This document shows, in pieces, positions 22,016 through 29,261 of a DNA stretch of 29,528 bases (position 1 is its first letter; every line of letters begins with the position of its first letter). A program made the translations under genes and the position numbers. The stretch spans positions 1 through 29,528 of the forward strand of contig JAEYSE010000087.1 of assembly GCA_023435025.1 (NCBI GenBank), written 5' to 3'. Under the pieces are notes generated by a model. That model was not told the origin of the DNA. It did no database searches and worked only from the letters and a program-made list of their open reading frames with translations. This stretch comes from Bacillota bacterium. Lineage in GTDB: Bacteria > Bacillota > Clostridia > Christensenellales > CAG-138.

Positions 22016-22030
22016 GTTCATTCCCTCCTT

Positions 22031-22216
22031 TTACCAGCTTGCCTTGCGCACGCCGGGGATTTCGCCCTTGTACGCCAAGTTACGGAAGCAAATGCGGCAG
22101 ATGCCGTACTTTCTGAGCACCGAGTGCGGTCTGCCGCAGATGCGGCAGCGGGTGTACGCGCGAGTGCTGAACTTGGGATCAGCCTGCTGCTTATTGATCA
22201 TGCTTTTCTTTGCCAT
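22031..22216 (-). CDS. rpsZ: 30S ribosomal protein S14, zinc-binding (type Z)
   Basis: The 61 aa short form of S14, located in the 30S head. MAKKSMINKQQADPKFSTRA opens it, followed by C24-x2-C27 (CRIC) and C40-x2-C43 (CRIC), the zinc ribbon that marks the C+ paralogue. The ending RNLAYKGEIPGVRKASW is invariant. Being in the main operon, this is the primary copy; a zinc-independent long paralogue could exist elsewhere in the genome. AAAGGAGG lies 4 bases before the ATG. Confidence 0.97.
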   Translation of the reverse strand: MAKKSMINKQQADPKFSTRAYTRCRICGRPHSVLRKYGICRICFRNLAYKGEIPGVRKASW

Positions 22217-22226
22217 GTTTCCTCCT

Positions 22227-22847
22227 TTAGCCCTGGATGAAGGGCATGCCCATGAGGCTCAAGAGCTCCTTGGCTTCCTCGTCGCTCTTCGCGGTGGTCA
22301 CGAACACGATATCCATGCCGCGCACCTTGTCCATATCATCGTAGTTGATTTCCGGGAATATGAGCTGTTCCTTGAGGCCCATGGCGTAGTTGCCGCGTCC
22401 GTCAAAGGATTTTGCAGAAACACCCCGGAAGTCGCGCACGCGCGGGAGAACGATGTTCATGAGCTTATCGGCAAAGTAGTACATGCGATCGCCGCGCAGG
22501 GTGACCTTTGCGCCAATGTTCATGCCTTCGCGGAGCTTGAAGTTCGCGACGGACTTCTTCGCCTTGGTGACGATGGCCTTCTGGCCGGTGATCAGGGAAA
22601 GCTCTTCCACAGCGTGCTCAATGCCCTTGGGGTTATCCTTGTCGGAGCCAAGGCCCATGTTGAGGACGATCTTATCGAGCTTGGGAATCTGCATGACGTT
22701 CTCGTATTGGAATTTCTCTTTCAATGCGGGAGCGACTTCAGATGCATACTTCTCCTTAAGACGCGGGGTACCGGAGAAGGACTTCATTTCTTCCTGCTTT
22801 ACCGCCTTCTTTTTGGGGGCGGCCGCAGCTGCTTCTTTCTTAGCCAT
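22227..22847 (-). CDS. rplE: 50S ribosomal protein L5 with N-terminal extension
   Basis: L5 binds 5S rRNA and forms the inter-subunit bridge to S13. The core is standard: MQIPKLDKIVLNMGLGSDKD, KSVANFKLREGMNIGAKVTL, and the C-terminal DIVFVTTAKSDEEAKELLSL. The protein is 206 aa against about 179 usually. The excess is an N-terminal Ala/Lys tail (MAKKEAAAAAPKKKAVKQEE, residues 1-20) before the usual start region at PRLKEKYASEVAPAL. The ATG at 22845-22847 has AAAGGAGG, whereas the internal methionine at residue 21 does not, so the tail is translated. It is low-complexity and probably disordered. Confidence 0.95.
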   Translation of the reverse strand: MAKKEAAAAAPKKKAVKQEEMKSFSGTPRLKEKYASEVAPALKEKFQYENVMQIPKLDKIVLNMGLGSDKDNPKGIEHAVEELSLITGQKAIVTKAKKSVANFKLREGMNIGAKVTLRGDRMYYFADKLMNIVLPRVRDFRGVSAKSFDGRGNYAMGLKEQLIFPEINYDDMDKVRGMDIVFVTTAKSDEEAKELLSLMGMPFIQG

Positions 22848-22866
22848 TAGAGTTCCTCCTTTCCGG

Positions 22867-23184
22867 TTAGTCCATGGACTTGCCGCACTTCTTGCAGACG
22901 CGGACTTTCTTATCGCCTTCAAATGCATGGCCTACGCGGGTAGGCTTGTTGCACTTGGGGCAGATGAGCATGACGTTCGAAGCGTGGATGGTGCCCTCCT
23001 GCTTGATGCGGCCGCCGGGCTCGCCCTGGCGACGGGGCTTCTTGTGGCGGGTAACCATGTTCACGTTCTGTACGATCACGCGCTCTTCCTGCGGCAGAGA
23101 GACAAGCACCTTACCCTTTGCGCCCTTGTCCTTGCCGGAGATGACGAGCACGGTATCGTCTTTTTTGACGTTGAGTTTATTCAT
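22867..23184 (-). CDS. rplX: 50S ribosomal protein L24
   Basis: The 105 aa assembly-initiator protein carries a KOW motif at residues 7-27 (KKDDTVLVISGKDKGAKGKV), followed by the RHKKPRRQGEPGGRIKQEGT loop. It ends with a C-x2-C (CPKC) and C-x2-C (CKKC) pair that can bind zinc. Length is normal. AAGGAGGG precedes the ATG, with a 12-base gap from rplN. Confidence 0.97.
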   Translation of the reverse strand: MNKLNVKKDDTVLVISGKDKGAKGKVLVSLPQEERVIVQNVNMVTRHKKPRRQGEPGGRIKQEGTIHASNVMLICPKCNKPTRVGHAFEGDKKVRVCKKCGKSMD

Positions 23185-23196
23185 CGTTCTCCCTCC

Positions 23197-23565
23197 TTAG
23201 AGCACTTCGGGCGCAAGAGACACGATCTTCATGTAATCGCGCTCGCGCAGCTCGCGTGCGACAGGCCCGAAGATACGGGTGCCGCGGGGCTGCTTTGCGT
23301 CGTTGATGATGACGGCCGCGTTGTCGTCGAAGCGAATGTGGCTGCCGTCCACACGGTGCATGCCGGTGACGGAGCGCACGATAACGGCCTTGACAACGTC
23401 CTTTTTCTTGACGGCGCCGCCGGGGGATGCAGTCTTAACGGAAGCGACAATAACATCGCCGATGTTTGCGGTCCTACGGAACGAGCCGCCCATGACGCGG
23501 ATGCACATGATCTCTTTCGCGCCGCTGTTGTCCGCGACCTTTAACCTGGTCTGTGGTTGAATCAT
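23197..23565 (-). CDS. rplN: 50S ribosomal protein L14
   Basis: The 122 aa beta-barrel protein at the subunit interface contacts L19 and silencing factor RsfS. MIQPQTRLKVADNSGAKEIM, CIRVMGGSFRRTANIGDVIV, and the C-terminal GTRIFGPVARELRERDYMKI make an unambiguous L14. AGGGAGG precedes the ATG; the gap to rpsQ is 14 bases. Confidence 0.98.
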   Translation of the reverse strand: MIQPQTRLKVADNSGAKEIMCIRVMGGSFRRTANIGDVIVASVKTASPGGAVKKKDVVKAVIVRSVTGMHRVDGSHIRFDDNAAVIINDAKQPRGTRIFGPVARELRERDYMKIVSLAPEVL

Positions 23566-23579
23566 GCTCAGTTCCTCCC

Positions 23580-23843
23580 TTACTTGGCTTTCTCGATGAT
23601 TTCAATGAGACGCCAACGTTTGTCCTTGGACAGGGGGCGGGTCTCCATAATGCGCACGGTATCGCCGATGCCGCAGGCATTCTCTTCATCGTGAGCCTTA
23701 AACTTGGTTGTGCGGTTGACCATCTTGCCATAGAGGGGGTGGCGAACCTTGGTCTTAATGGCAACCACGATGGTTTTATCCATTTTATCGCTGACGACCA
23801 CGCCGGTGCGGGTCTTGCGGTAACCTCTTACGGTCTGTTCCAT
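23580..23843 (-). CDS. rpsQ: 30S ribosomal protein S17
   Basis: The 87 aa primary 16S rRNA-binding protein has an OB fold. MEQTVRGYRKTRTGVVVSDK, MDKTIVVAIKTKVRHPLYGK and the signature GDTVRIMETRPLSKDKRWRL identify it. I start at the ATG at 23841-23843, which has GGAGG 8 bases upstream. An in-frame start seven codons earlier would fall on the ribosome binding site and overlap rpmC. Confidence 0.97.
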   Translation of the reverse strand: MEQTVRGYRKTRTGVVVSDKMDKTIVVAIKTKVRHPLYGKMVNRTTKFKAHDEENACGIGDTVRIMETRPLSKDKRWRLIEIIEKAK

Positions 23844-23860
23844 GGTTTGCTCCTCCTTCC

Positions 23861-24064
23861 TCACTTGGCAATCGCCTTGAGTTCGCGCTCACGGATGAGC
23901 GTCTTAACCCGGGCGATGTCCTTCTTGCACTGGTTGATCCGCTGGGTGTTGTCAAGTTGACCGGTGGCCAGCTGGAAGCGGAGATTAAAAAGCTCTGTCT
24001 TGAGCTCGCGCTCGCGGTCGTTGAGCTCCTGGGCTGTCAATTCACGCATTTTATTCGCTTTCAT
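23861..24064 (-). CDS. rpmC: 50S ribosomal protein L29
   Basis: The 67 aa helical-hairpin protein sits at the exit tunnel and helps bind SRP and trigger factor. MKANKMRELTAQELNDRERE and LKTELFNLRFQLATGQLDNT are characteristic. The ATG at 24062-24064 lies inside the end of rplP, overlapping it by 14 bases in another frame. GAAGGTGG within rplP supplies the binding site. This overlap points to translational coupling. A later in-frame ATG would trim five residues. Confidence 0.95.
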   Translation of the reverse strand: MKANKMRELTAQELNDRERELKTELFNLRFQLATGQLDNTQRINQCKKDIARVKTLIRERELKAIAK

Positions 24065-24494
24065 TGCTTGCACCACCTTCCTCAGCGGTTTCCTTTTTGA
24101 CAAATTTGCACTTTAAGGGCAGCTTGTGCATGGCAAGGCGCAGCGCTTCGCGCGCGATCTCCTCGCTTACGCCGGCGATCTCAAAGAGGACTCTGCCGGG
24201 CTTTACAACCGCCACCCAGTATTCGGGCGAGCCTTTACCAGAACCCATGCGGGTTTCTGCGGGCTTTTCGGTAACGGGCTTATCTGGGAAAATCTTGATC
24301 CAAACCTGACCGCCGCGCTTAATGAAACGGGTGAGCGCGACACGGGCCGCCTCGATCTGGTTGCTGGTTACCCATGCGGGTTCCATTGCGACCAGGCCGT
24401 ATTCGCCGTTTGAGATCACGTTGCCACGGAGGGCCTTGCCCTTCATGCGGCCACGGAATACCCTTCTTCTCTTGACTCTCTTAGGCATCAACAT
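24051..24494 (-). CDS. rplP: 50S ribosomal protein L16
   Basis: The 147 aa protein lies near the A site and the peptidyl transferase centre and helps place tRNA. MLMPKRVKRRRVFRGRMKGK and GEYGLVAMEPAWVTSNQIEA, plus GSGKGSPEYWVAVVKPGRVL, are standard. The final KKETAEEGGASNESE is a short acidic extension that also houses the rpmC start. The ATG at 24492-24494 follows AAGGAGG by 9 bases, just 2 bases after the rpsC stop. Confidence 0.97.
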   Translation of the reverse strand: MLMPKRVKRRRVFRGRMKGKALRGNVISNGEYGLVAMEPAWVTSNQIEAARVALTRFIKRGGQVWIKIFPDKPVTEKPAETRMGSGKGSPEYWVAVVKPGRVLFEIAGVSEEIAREALRLAMHKLPLKCKFVKKETAEEGGASNESE

Positions 24495-24496
24495 GG

Positions 24497-25153
24497 TTAC
24501 TTGCCTCCTTCTTGCCGACGGGCCTTCCCAAGCACCTCGCCCTTGTAGATCCACACCTTGACGCCGATACGGCCGTAGGTGGTGTGCGCTTCGGTGAACC
24601 CGTATTCGATGTCCGCGCGCATGGTCTGCAGGGGAATGGAACCTTCGTGGTAGCCCTCGCTCCTCGCGATTTCCGCACCGCCCAGGCGGCCTGCGCAGAG
24701 CAGTTTGATGCCCTTGGCACCGGCCTTCATGGAGCGGCCCATGGCCTGCTTCATGGCACGGCGGAAGGAAATACGCCTTTCAAGCTGTGCGGCGATGTTT
24801 TCCGCAACGAGTTGCGCATCGGTATCGGCGTTGCGCACTTCAATGATGTTGACGTTGACGGACCTACCCACGAGCTTGGAGATATCCGTCTTGATGGTCT
24901 CTACGCCTGCGCCGCCCTTACCGATAAGCATACCGGGACGGGAAGTGTGGATATTGACCGTGATTTTGTTGGCGGCGCGCTCGATCTCGATACGGGAAAC
25001 GCCGGCAGCAAAGTACTTGCTCTTGGCGAAGTCGCGGATTTTGCGATCTTCGACCAGATAATCGGCAAAGTCCTTTTTGGATGCATACCAACGGGTATTC
25101 CAATCCCGGATGACGCCGACGCGGAAACCGTTCGGATTAACTTTCTGACCCAT
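24497..25153 (-). CDS. rpsC: 30S ribosomal protein S3
   Basis: The 218 aa protein surrounds the mRNA entry channel and contributes to helicase activity. MGQKVNPNGFRVGVIRDWNT opens it. The KH domain motif GMLIGKGGAGVETIKTDISK is at about residues 74-93, and the C-terminal domain contains GAKGIKLLCAGRLGGAEIAR and VKVWIYKGEVLG. Length is normal. AAAGGAGG precedes the ATG. Confidence 0.98.
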   Translation of the reverse strand: MGQKVNPNGFRVGVIRDWNTRWYASKKDFADYLVEDRKIRDFAKSKYFAAGVSRIEIERAANKITVNIHTSRPGMLIGKGGAGVETIKTDISKLVGRSVNVNIIEVRNADTDAQLVAENIAAQLERRISFRRAMKQAMGRSMKAGAKGIKLLCAGRLGGAEIARSEGYHEGSIPLQTMRADIEYGFTEAHTTYGRIGVKVWIYKGEVLGKARRQEGGK

Positions 25154-25165
25154 CGTAACCCTCCT

Positions 25166-25552
25166 TTACTTTGCCTGATCCAGAATGATGGTGATGTGGC
25201 TGGTGCGCTTCCTTATGCTGGAAGCCCTGCCCTGCGCCCTAGGCCGAAAACGCTTGAGCGTGGGGCCCTGGTTCGCGAACACCTCTGCAACATAGAGGGT
25301 ATCGCCGCTCATATCGAGGTTGTTCTCCGCATTCGCTATGGCGGAGTTCAACAGCTTTTCCACAACGGGGGAAGCGGCTTTGGGCGTGTACATCAGGATC
25401 GCCTGCGCTTCTCTGACGGACTTGCCGCGGATCAGGTCGATGACGACCTTGACTTTGCGGGAGGAAATGCGCACGTAGCGGGCGATAGCCCGGGGACGCT
25501 TATCCCTGTTTTCACGGCGGTCAGCCGCTTTTTCTCTAGACCTGGTTGCCAT
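25166..25552 (-). CDS. rplV: 50S ribosomal protein L22
   Basis: The 128 aa protein lines the exit tunnel with its long beta-hairpin (RFRPRAQGRASSIRKRTSHI), where macrolide resistance changes occur in other species. RAIARYVRISSRKVKVVIDL and LNSAIANAENNLDMSGDTLY are typical. The first roughly 20 residues (MATRSREKAADRRENRDKRP) form a charged extension beyond the usual start at RAIARYVR, slightly longer than the 110-115 aa norm. AAGGAGGG lies upstream of this ATG, supporting it. Confidence 0.97.
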   Translation of the reverse strand: MATRSREKAADRRENRDKRPRAIARYVRISSRKVKVVIDLIRGKSVREAQAILMYTPKAASPVVEKLLNSAIANAENNLDMSGDTLYVAEVFANQGPTLKRFRPRAQGRASSIRKRTSHITIILDQAK

Positions 25553-25567
25553 TTTACAATACCCTCC

Positions 25568-25849
25568 TTACCTTGCGCCCGAGGAGCGCTCGGAACCCTT
25601 GTGGCCGCGGAACGTACGGGTGGGCGCGAATTCGCCGAATTTGTGGCCGACCATTTCCTCGGTGACGTAGACGGGCACATGCTTGCGGCCGTCATGCACG
25701 GCGACGGTGTGGCCCACGAAGTCCGGGAATATGGTGGACGCACGCGACCAGGTTTTGACGACGGTCTTTCTGCCGGTATCATTCATATCTGCGATGCGCT
25801 TATAGAGGCGCTCACTTACATACGGGCCTTTTTTGATTGACCTGCTCAT
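25568..25849 (-). CDS. rpsS: 30S ribosomal protein S19
   Basis: The 93 aa protein in the 30S head binds 16S rRNA with S13. MSRSIKKGPYVSERLYKRIA, KTWSRASTIFPDFVGHTVAV and HDGRKHVPVYVTEEMVGHKF with EFAPTRTFRGHKG are diagnostic. GGAAGGAG precedes the ATG, with gaps of 18 bases to rplB and 15 bases to rplV. Confidence 0.98.
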   Translation of the reverse strand: MSRSIKKGPYVSERLYKRIADMNDTGRKTVVKTWSRASTIFPDFVGHTVAVHDGRKHVPVYVTEEMVGHKFGEFAPTRTFRGHKGSERSSGAR

Positions 25850-25867
25850 TCTTTACTCCTTCCTGGC

Positions 25868-26701
25868 TCACTTGCCGTCGCGACGGCGGACGATGAACTT
25901 GCTGGTGGGATTCTTCTTCCTGCGGGTCTTATAACCAAGCGCAGGCTTACCCCACGGGGTGACGGGGCCGGGACGGCCGATGGGGCTCTTGCCCTCGCCG
26001 CCGCCGTGCGGGTGATCGCACGGGTTCATGACAGAACCGCGGACGGTGGGTCTGAAACCCTTGTGGCGCGTACGGCCGGCTTTGCCGAGCTTGATGTTCT
26101 CATGATCCACATTGCCGACCTGGCCGATGGTGGCCTTGGCGTTCATGGGGATCAGGCGGACTTCGCCACTGGGCAGGCGGACCTGCGCGTACTTGCTTTC
26201 CTTGGCCATGAGCTGCGCGGCGTTGCCTGCGGAGCGGACGAGCTGCGCGCCCTTGCCGGGCTTCAACTCGAGGCAGTGGATCATGGTACCAACGGGGATG
26301 TTGCGGATTTCAAGGGCGTTGCCAACCTTGATGTCAGCGCCTTCGCCGGAAACGAGCGTATCGCCGACTTTGAGGCCGAGCGGAGCGATGATGTAGCGCT
26401 TTTCGCCATCCGCATAGTTGAGCAGTGCGATGTTGGCGGAACGGTTGGGATCGTACTCGATGGTGACGACCTTCGCGGGCACGCCGTCCTTGTTGCGCTT
26501 GAAGTCGATGATGCGGTACTTGCGCTTTGCGCCGCCGCCGCGGTGCCGAACGGTGATGCGGCCATGGTTGTTGCGGCCGCCGGAATGCCTCAAATCCGTC
26601 AAAAGGGATTTTTCGGGCGTTGTGGCCGTGATCTCCTCATAAGCGGAAACCGTCATGAAGCGCTGACCCGGCGTAATGGGGTTGATTTTACGGATCGCCA
26701 T
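25868..26701 (-). CDS. rplB: 50S ribosomal protein L2
   Basis: The 277 aa protein is among the most conserved of the large subunit and supports subunit joining and the peptidyl transferase centre. It has the OB and SH3-like RNA-binding domains in the middle (RKYRIIDFKRNKDGVPAKVV, then ALEIRNIPVGTMIHCLELKP) and the C-terminal signature VMNPCDHPHGGGEGKSPIGR, whose histidine is important in E. coli. The ending KFIVRRRDGK is usual. AAGGAGG precedes the ATG; rplW lies 12 bases upstream. Confidence 0.98.
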   Translation of the reverse strand: MAIRKINPITPGQRFMTVSAYEEITATTPEKSLLTDLRHSGGRNNHGRITVRHRGGGAKRKYRIIDFKRNKDGVPAKVVTIEYDPNRSANIALLNYADGEKRYIIAPLGLKVGDTLVSGEGADIKVGNALEIRNIPVGTMIHCLELKPGKGAQLVRSAGNAAQLMAKESKYAQVRLPSGEVRLIPMNAKATIGQVGNVDHENIKLGKAGRTRHKGFRPTVRGSVMNPCDHPHGGGEGKSPIGRPGPVTPWGKPALGYKTRRKKNPTSKFIVRRRDGK

Positions 26702-26713
26702 TGGGATGCCTCC

Positions 26714-27010
26714 TTACTGGGCCATGCTGTCGAAGAACTCAATACCCTTGGAGTCCTTCTTCAGCTTGACATACGCCTTTTTGGTGGAAGCGCGGCGGCC
26801 TTCTGTACGGCCCTGGCGCTTGATTTTGCCCAATTTGTTCACGGTGTGGACGCTGTCTACCTTGACGCCGAATACGGCTTCCACCGCCTGGCGGATCTCG
26901 GTCTTGTTCGCGCGTTTGTCCACGATGAAGGTGTAGGTCTTGGAGGGCAAATAGTCGTAGCTCTTTTCAGTGAGCACCGGCTTTATAAGGATATCATGAG
27001 GATCTTTCAT
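26714..27010 (-). CDS. rplW: 50S ribosomal protein L23
   Basis: The 98 aa protein at the tunnel exit is the docking site for trigger factor and SRP. MKDPHDILIKPVLTEKSYDY, YTFIVDKRANKTEIRQAVEA and VFGVKVDSVHTVNKLGKIKR are typical. Its ATG overlaps the rplD stop by one base (TAATG), giving coupled translation, and AGGAGG lies within the rplD end. Confidence 0.98.
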   Translation of the reverse strand: MKDPHDILIKPVLTEKSYDYLPSKTYTFIVDKRANKTEIRQAVEAVFGVKVDSVHTVNKLGKIKRQGRTEGRRASTKKAYVKLKKDSKGIEFFDSMAQ

Positions 27011-27630
27011 TAGTTGTACACCTCCTCGACCTTTGCGAGCGCATCCTGCGTGAGGATCAGCTTTTCGTATTTCAGGATTTCGTAGACATTCAGGGTGCCA
27101 ACAAGCGTTGTCTTGACGCCGGGGATATTGCTGGCGGCACGTTCCACGATTTCATCCTTTTCCGCGAGTACGATGAGTGCGCGGTCTACGTCGATGGCCT
27201 TTAAAACCTTGACCATTTCCTTGGTCTTGGGGGCCGCGATGTCAAGGGCGTTGAACACGATGAGTTCGTTCTCGTTCACTTTGGAAGAGAGCGCGGACTT
27301 CATGGCGAGACGCTTGACCTTCTTGTTTACGCTGATGCGGTAGTCGCGCGGCTTGGGGGCGAATACGACGCCGCCGTGCCTCCACTGCGGGGAACGCGTG
27401 CTGCCCTGACGGGCGCGGCCGGTGCCCTTCTGACGCCAGGGCTTGATGCCGCCGCCAGAAACTTCGCTGCGGGTAAGGGCGCTCTGGGTGCCCTGACGCT
27501 GATTTGCAAGATAGGCCTTGACGACCTCATGCATTACGGCGATATTGACAGGGGCCGCGAAGATTTCTTCGGAAAGTGCTACCTCGCCGACCTGCGCGCC
27601 CGTTATATCATACAATGCAACCTTTGGCAT
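27010..27630 (-). CDS. rplD: 50S ribosomal protein L4
   Basis: The 206 aa protein lines the exit tunnel and, in E. coli, represses the S10 operon by binding its leader. RSEVSGGGIKPWRQKGTGRA followed by RQGSTRSPQWRHGGVVFAPK is the tunnel loop and its flanks. The globular part ends DIAAPKTKEMVKVLKAIDVD-RALIVLAEKDE. AAGGAGG lies 9 bases before the ATG. L4 is the first candidate regulator of the structured rpsJ leader, although autoregulation is not proven in this group. Confidence 0.98.
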   Translation of the reverse strand: MPKVALYDITGAQVGEVALSEEIFAAPVNIAVMHEVVKAYLANQRQGTQSALTRSEVSGGGIKPWRQKGTGRARQGSTRSPQWRHGGVVFAPKPRDYRISVNKKVKRLAMKSALSSKVNENELIVFNALDIAAPKTKEMVKVLKAIDVDRALIVLAEKDEIVERAASNIPGVKTTLVGTLNVYEILKYEKLILTQDALAKVEEVYN

Positions 27631-27654
27631 GTGTGGCTTCCTCCTTCTCTCTTT

Positions 27655-28281
27655 TTACTTGACCGTGGATTTCACCACGACCATGCTGCCCTTGGCGCCG
27701 GGGATGGCACCCTTGACCAGCAGCAGGTTACGGTCCTTGTCCACGCGCACAACCTCAAGGTTCTGTACGGTGACCATTTCCGCGCCCATATGGCCGGGCA
27801 ACTTCTTGGTCTTGAATACGCGCGAAGGATCCGAGTTTGCGCTCATGGAACCCACCGCACGGTAGGAGTGGGAACCGTGGGTCTTGCGGCCGCGGGCCTG
27901 GTTGTGACGCTTGATAACGCCCGCGAACCCTTTGCCCTTGGACTTGCCGACTACGTCCACGTGGTCCCCCGCCTCAAACATGTCCGCCTTGATGACGGAG
28001 CCTACTTCATAGGAAGCAGCGTCGTCGAGCTTAAGCTCTTTCAAATACCGGGTGACCCGCACGCCGGCCTTTGCGAAATGGCCCTTCCTGGGTTTGTTGG
28101 CCAGACGTTCACGAAGCTCGCTGAAGCCAACCTGTATGGCGCTGTAACCATCGTGCTCCACGGTCTTCTTCTGAACGACCGGGCAGGGGCCTGCTTCCAC
28201 GACGGTCACGGGGATCATGGTACCGTCAGCAAGAAACAACTGCGTCATACCGACCTTTTTGCCTACTATGGCTTTCTTCAT
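27655..28281 (-). CDS. rplC: 50S ribosomal protein L3
   Basis: The 208 aa early-assembly protein reaches the peptidyl transferase centre with a long loop. MKKAIVGKKVGMTQLFLADG opens it, followed by VGKSKGKGFAGVIKRHNQAR and the loop HGSHSYRAVGSMSANSDPSR with VFKTKKLPGHMGAEMVTVQN. Length is typical. CGGAGGTG precedes the ATG; rpsJ lies 20 bases upstream. Confidence 0.98.
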   Translation of the reverse strand: MKKAIVGKKVGMTQLFLADGTMIPVTVVEAGPCPVVQKKTVEHDGYSAIQVGFSELRERLANKPRKGHFAKAGVRVTRYLKELKLDDAASYEVGSVIKADMFEAGDHVDVVGKSKGKGFAGVIKRHNQARGRKTHGSHSYRAVGSMSANSDPSRVFKTKKLPGHMGAEMVTVQNLEVVRVDKDRNLLLVKGAIPGAKGSMVVVKSTVK

Positions 28282-28301
28282 CTATTTACACCTCCGATAG
28301 A

Positions 28302-28610
28302 TCAAAGCTTGATCTCGATGTCGACGCCTGCCGGAAGATCGAGCTTCATCAGCGCGTCCACGGTCTTCGCGGAGGGCTGCAGGATATCGATCAGGCGCTT
28401 GTGCGTGCGCATCTCAAACTGTTCGCGGGAATCCTTGTACTTGTGCGGCGCGCGGAGAATGGTGACAATCTCCTTCTCCGTGGGCAGGGGCACAGGGCCG
28501 CTTACGCGCGCGCCGGTCCTTTTGGCCGTTTCTACGATCTTTTCGGCGCTCTGGTCGATCAGATTGTGTTCGTAGGCCTTGAGCTTGATGCGGATCTTCT
28601 GGTTTGCCAT
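28302..28610 (-). CDS. rpsJ: 30S ribosomal protein S10
   Basis: The 102 aa first gene of the superoperon. S10 is part of the 30S head and, as NusE, of antitermination complexes. MANQKIRIKLKAYEHNLIDQ, TGARVSGPVPLPTEKEIVTI, and the signature SREQFEMRTHKRLIDILQPS are unambiguous. AAAGGAGG is 12 bases from the ATG, longer than usual in this window. The gene is preceded by a leader of about 228 bases with several stems and a good promoter. Confidence 0.98.
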   Translation of the reverse strand: MANQKIRIKLKAYEHNLIDQSAEKIVETAKRTGARVSGPVPLPTEKEIVTILRAPHKYKDSREQFEMRTHKRLIDILQPSAKTVDALMKLDLPAGVDIEIKL

Positions 28611-28838
28611 ATTATTTAGGTTCCTCCTTTTTGTATTGGGCTGTACACTCTGCCGTGTGTTTCCTCTTCTTATTTCCCGCCGGAATTTCTTCCGGCTTCA
28701 AGAGAGGACTGCGCGGCTAAAATGTCATCACCCTTGTAGGTGGTTGCTGGTCTGCGAAAATTACCCGGATGGCTTGCCGGCAACCTTTCGCTTCATCCCC
28801 TGTTGACGCGCACAAACAATACGCGCCAACTGCGCAAC
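28611..28838 (-). promoter_or_regulatory. Structured 5' leader of the ribosomal superoperon
   Basis: No gene lies here. In transcript order on the - strand, stem 1 pairs 28830-28822 with 28810-28802 (GTTGGCGCG/CGCGTCAAC, one G-U). Next, GGTTGC can pair with GCAACC (near 28786-28740), and CACC can pair with GGGTG (near 28740-28726). Last, a perfect 7 bp stem GCCGGAA/TTCCGGC with a GAAA tetraloop lies at 28696-28679. This resembles ribosomal protein autoregulatory leaders in general but I could not match it to a named class. Confidence 0.5.
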
Positions 28839-28844
28839 GTTGAT

Positions 28845-28873
28845 ATCATACCGTATCGTTAAGATGATTGCAA
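28845..28873 (-). promoter_or_regulatory. Predicted promoter of the S10-spc-alpha superoperon
   Basis: On the - strand TTGCAA (28873-28868) and TATGAT (28850-28845) are separated by 17 bases, with A/T-rich sequence (TTAAAAATAACT) directly upstream that could act as an UP element. The start would be near 28838. Confidence 0.65.
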
Positions 28874-28974
28874 GAGTTATTTTTAAGATTTTTTCTCCTT
28901 TTCCTGCGGATTTCAAGCCGTTGGAAAAGAAACGCCCGGGCACGTTGGCAGCGGAAACCAAATATAAGTTTTTA

Positions 28975-29004
28975 TTGACAGTTTTCCATCCGTTAAGCTA
29001 TACT
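28975..29004 (+). promoter_or_regulatory. Predicted tRNA cluster promoter
   Basis: A consensus TTGACA (28975-28980) and TATACT (28999-29004) are separated by 18 bases. An A/T-rich stretch, AAATATAAGTTTTTA, precedes the -35 box like an UP element. The first tRNA begins 23 bases after the -10 box. It is divergent from the ribosomal promoter about 100 bases away. Confidence 0.7.
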
Positions 29005-29027
29005 ATGTATCGTCGCTGTTGCGGCGT

Positions 29028-29103
29028 GGGAGCATAGCTCAGCTGGGAGAGCATCTGCCTTACAAGCAGAGGGTCACAGGTTCGAGCCCTGTTGCTCCCA
29101 CCA
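29028..29103 (+). tRNA. tRNA-Val (TAC anticodon)
   Basis: The acceptor stem GGGAGCA/TGCTCCC is fully paired. The anticodon loop CTTACAA gives TAC (valine GUA codons, wobble to others). The T loop GTTCGAGCC is normal. The discriminator is A and CCA (29101-29103) is encoded. First gene of the cluster. Confidence 0.95.
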
Positions 29104-29104
29104 C

Positions 29105-29181
29105 GGCCCGGTAGTTCAGTTGGTTAGAATGCCAGCCTGTCACGCTGGAGGTCAGGGGTTCGAGCCCCCTCCGGGTCGCCA
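29105..29181 (+). tRNA. tRNA-Asp (GTC anticodon)
   Basis: The acceptor GGCCCGG pairs with CCGGGTC (one G-U). The anticodon stem CCAGC/GCTGG holds the loop CTGTCAC, reading GTC. The discriminator is G, the aspartate identity base, and CCA is encoded. Only one base separates it from tRNA-Val. Confidence 0.95.
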
Positions 29182-29185
29182 TTTT

Positions 29186-29261
29186 GCCTCGGTAGCTCAG
29201 CTGGTAGAGCAAGGGACTGAAAATCCCTGTGTCGGTGGTTCAACTCCACTCTGAGGCACCA
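29186..29261 (+). tRNA. tRNA-Phe (GAA anticodon)
   Basis: The acceptor GCCTCGG pairs with CTGAGGC (one G-U). The anticodon loop CTGAAAA between AGGGA and TCCCT reads GAA. The discriminator is A and CCA is encoded. A hairpin begins immediately at its 3' end. Confidence 0.95.

Noticed and set aside
22019..22021. First ATG of rpsH as the start
   Set aside because: Only two bases separate it from GGAGG. The ATG six bases later has ideal spacing and gives the normal S8 N-terminus.
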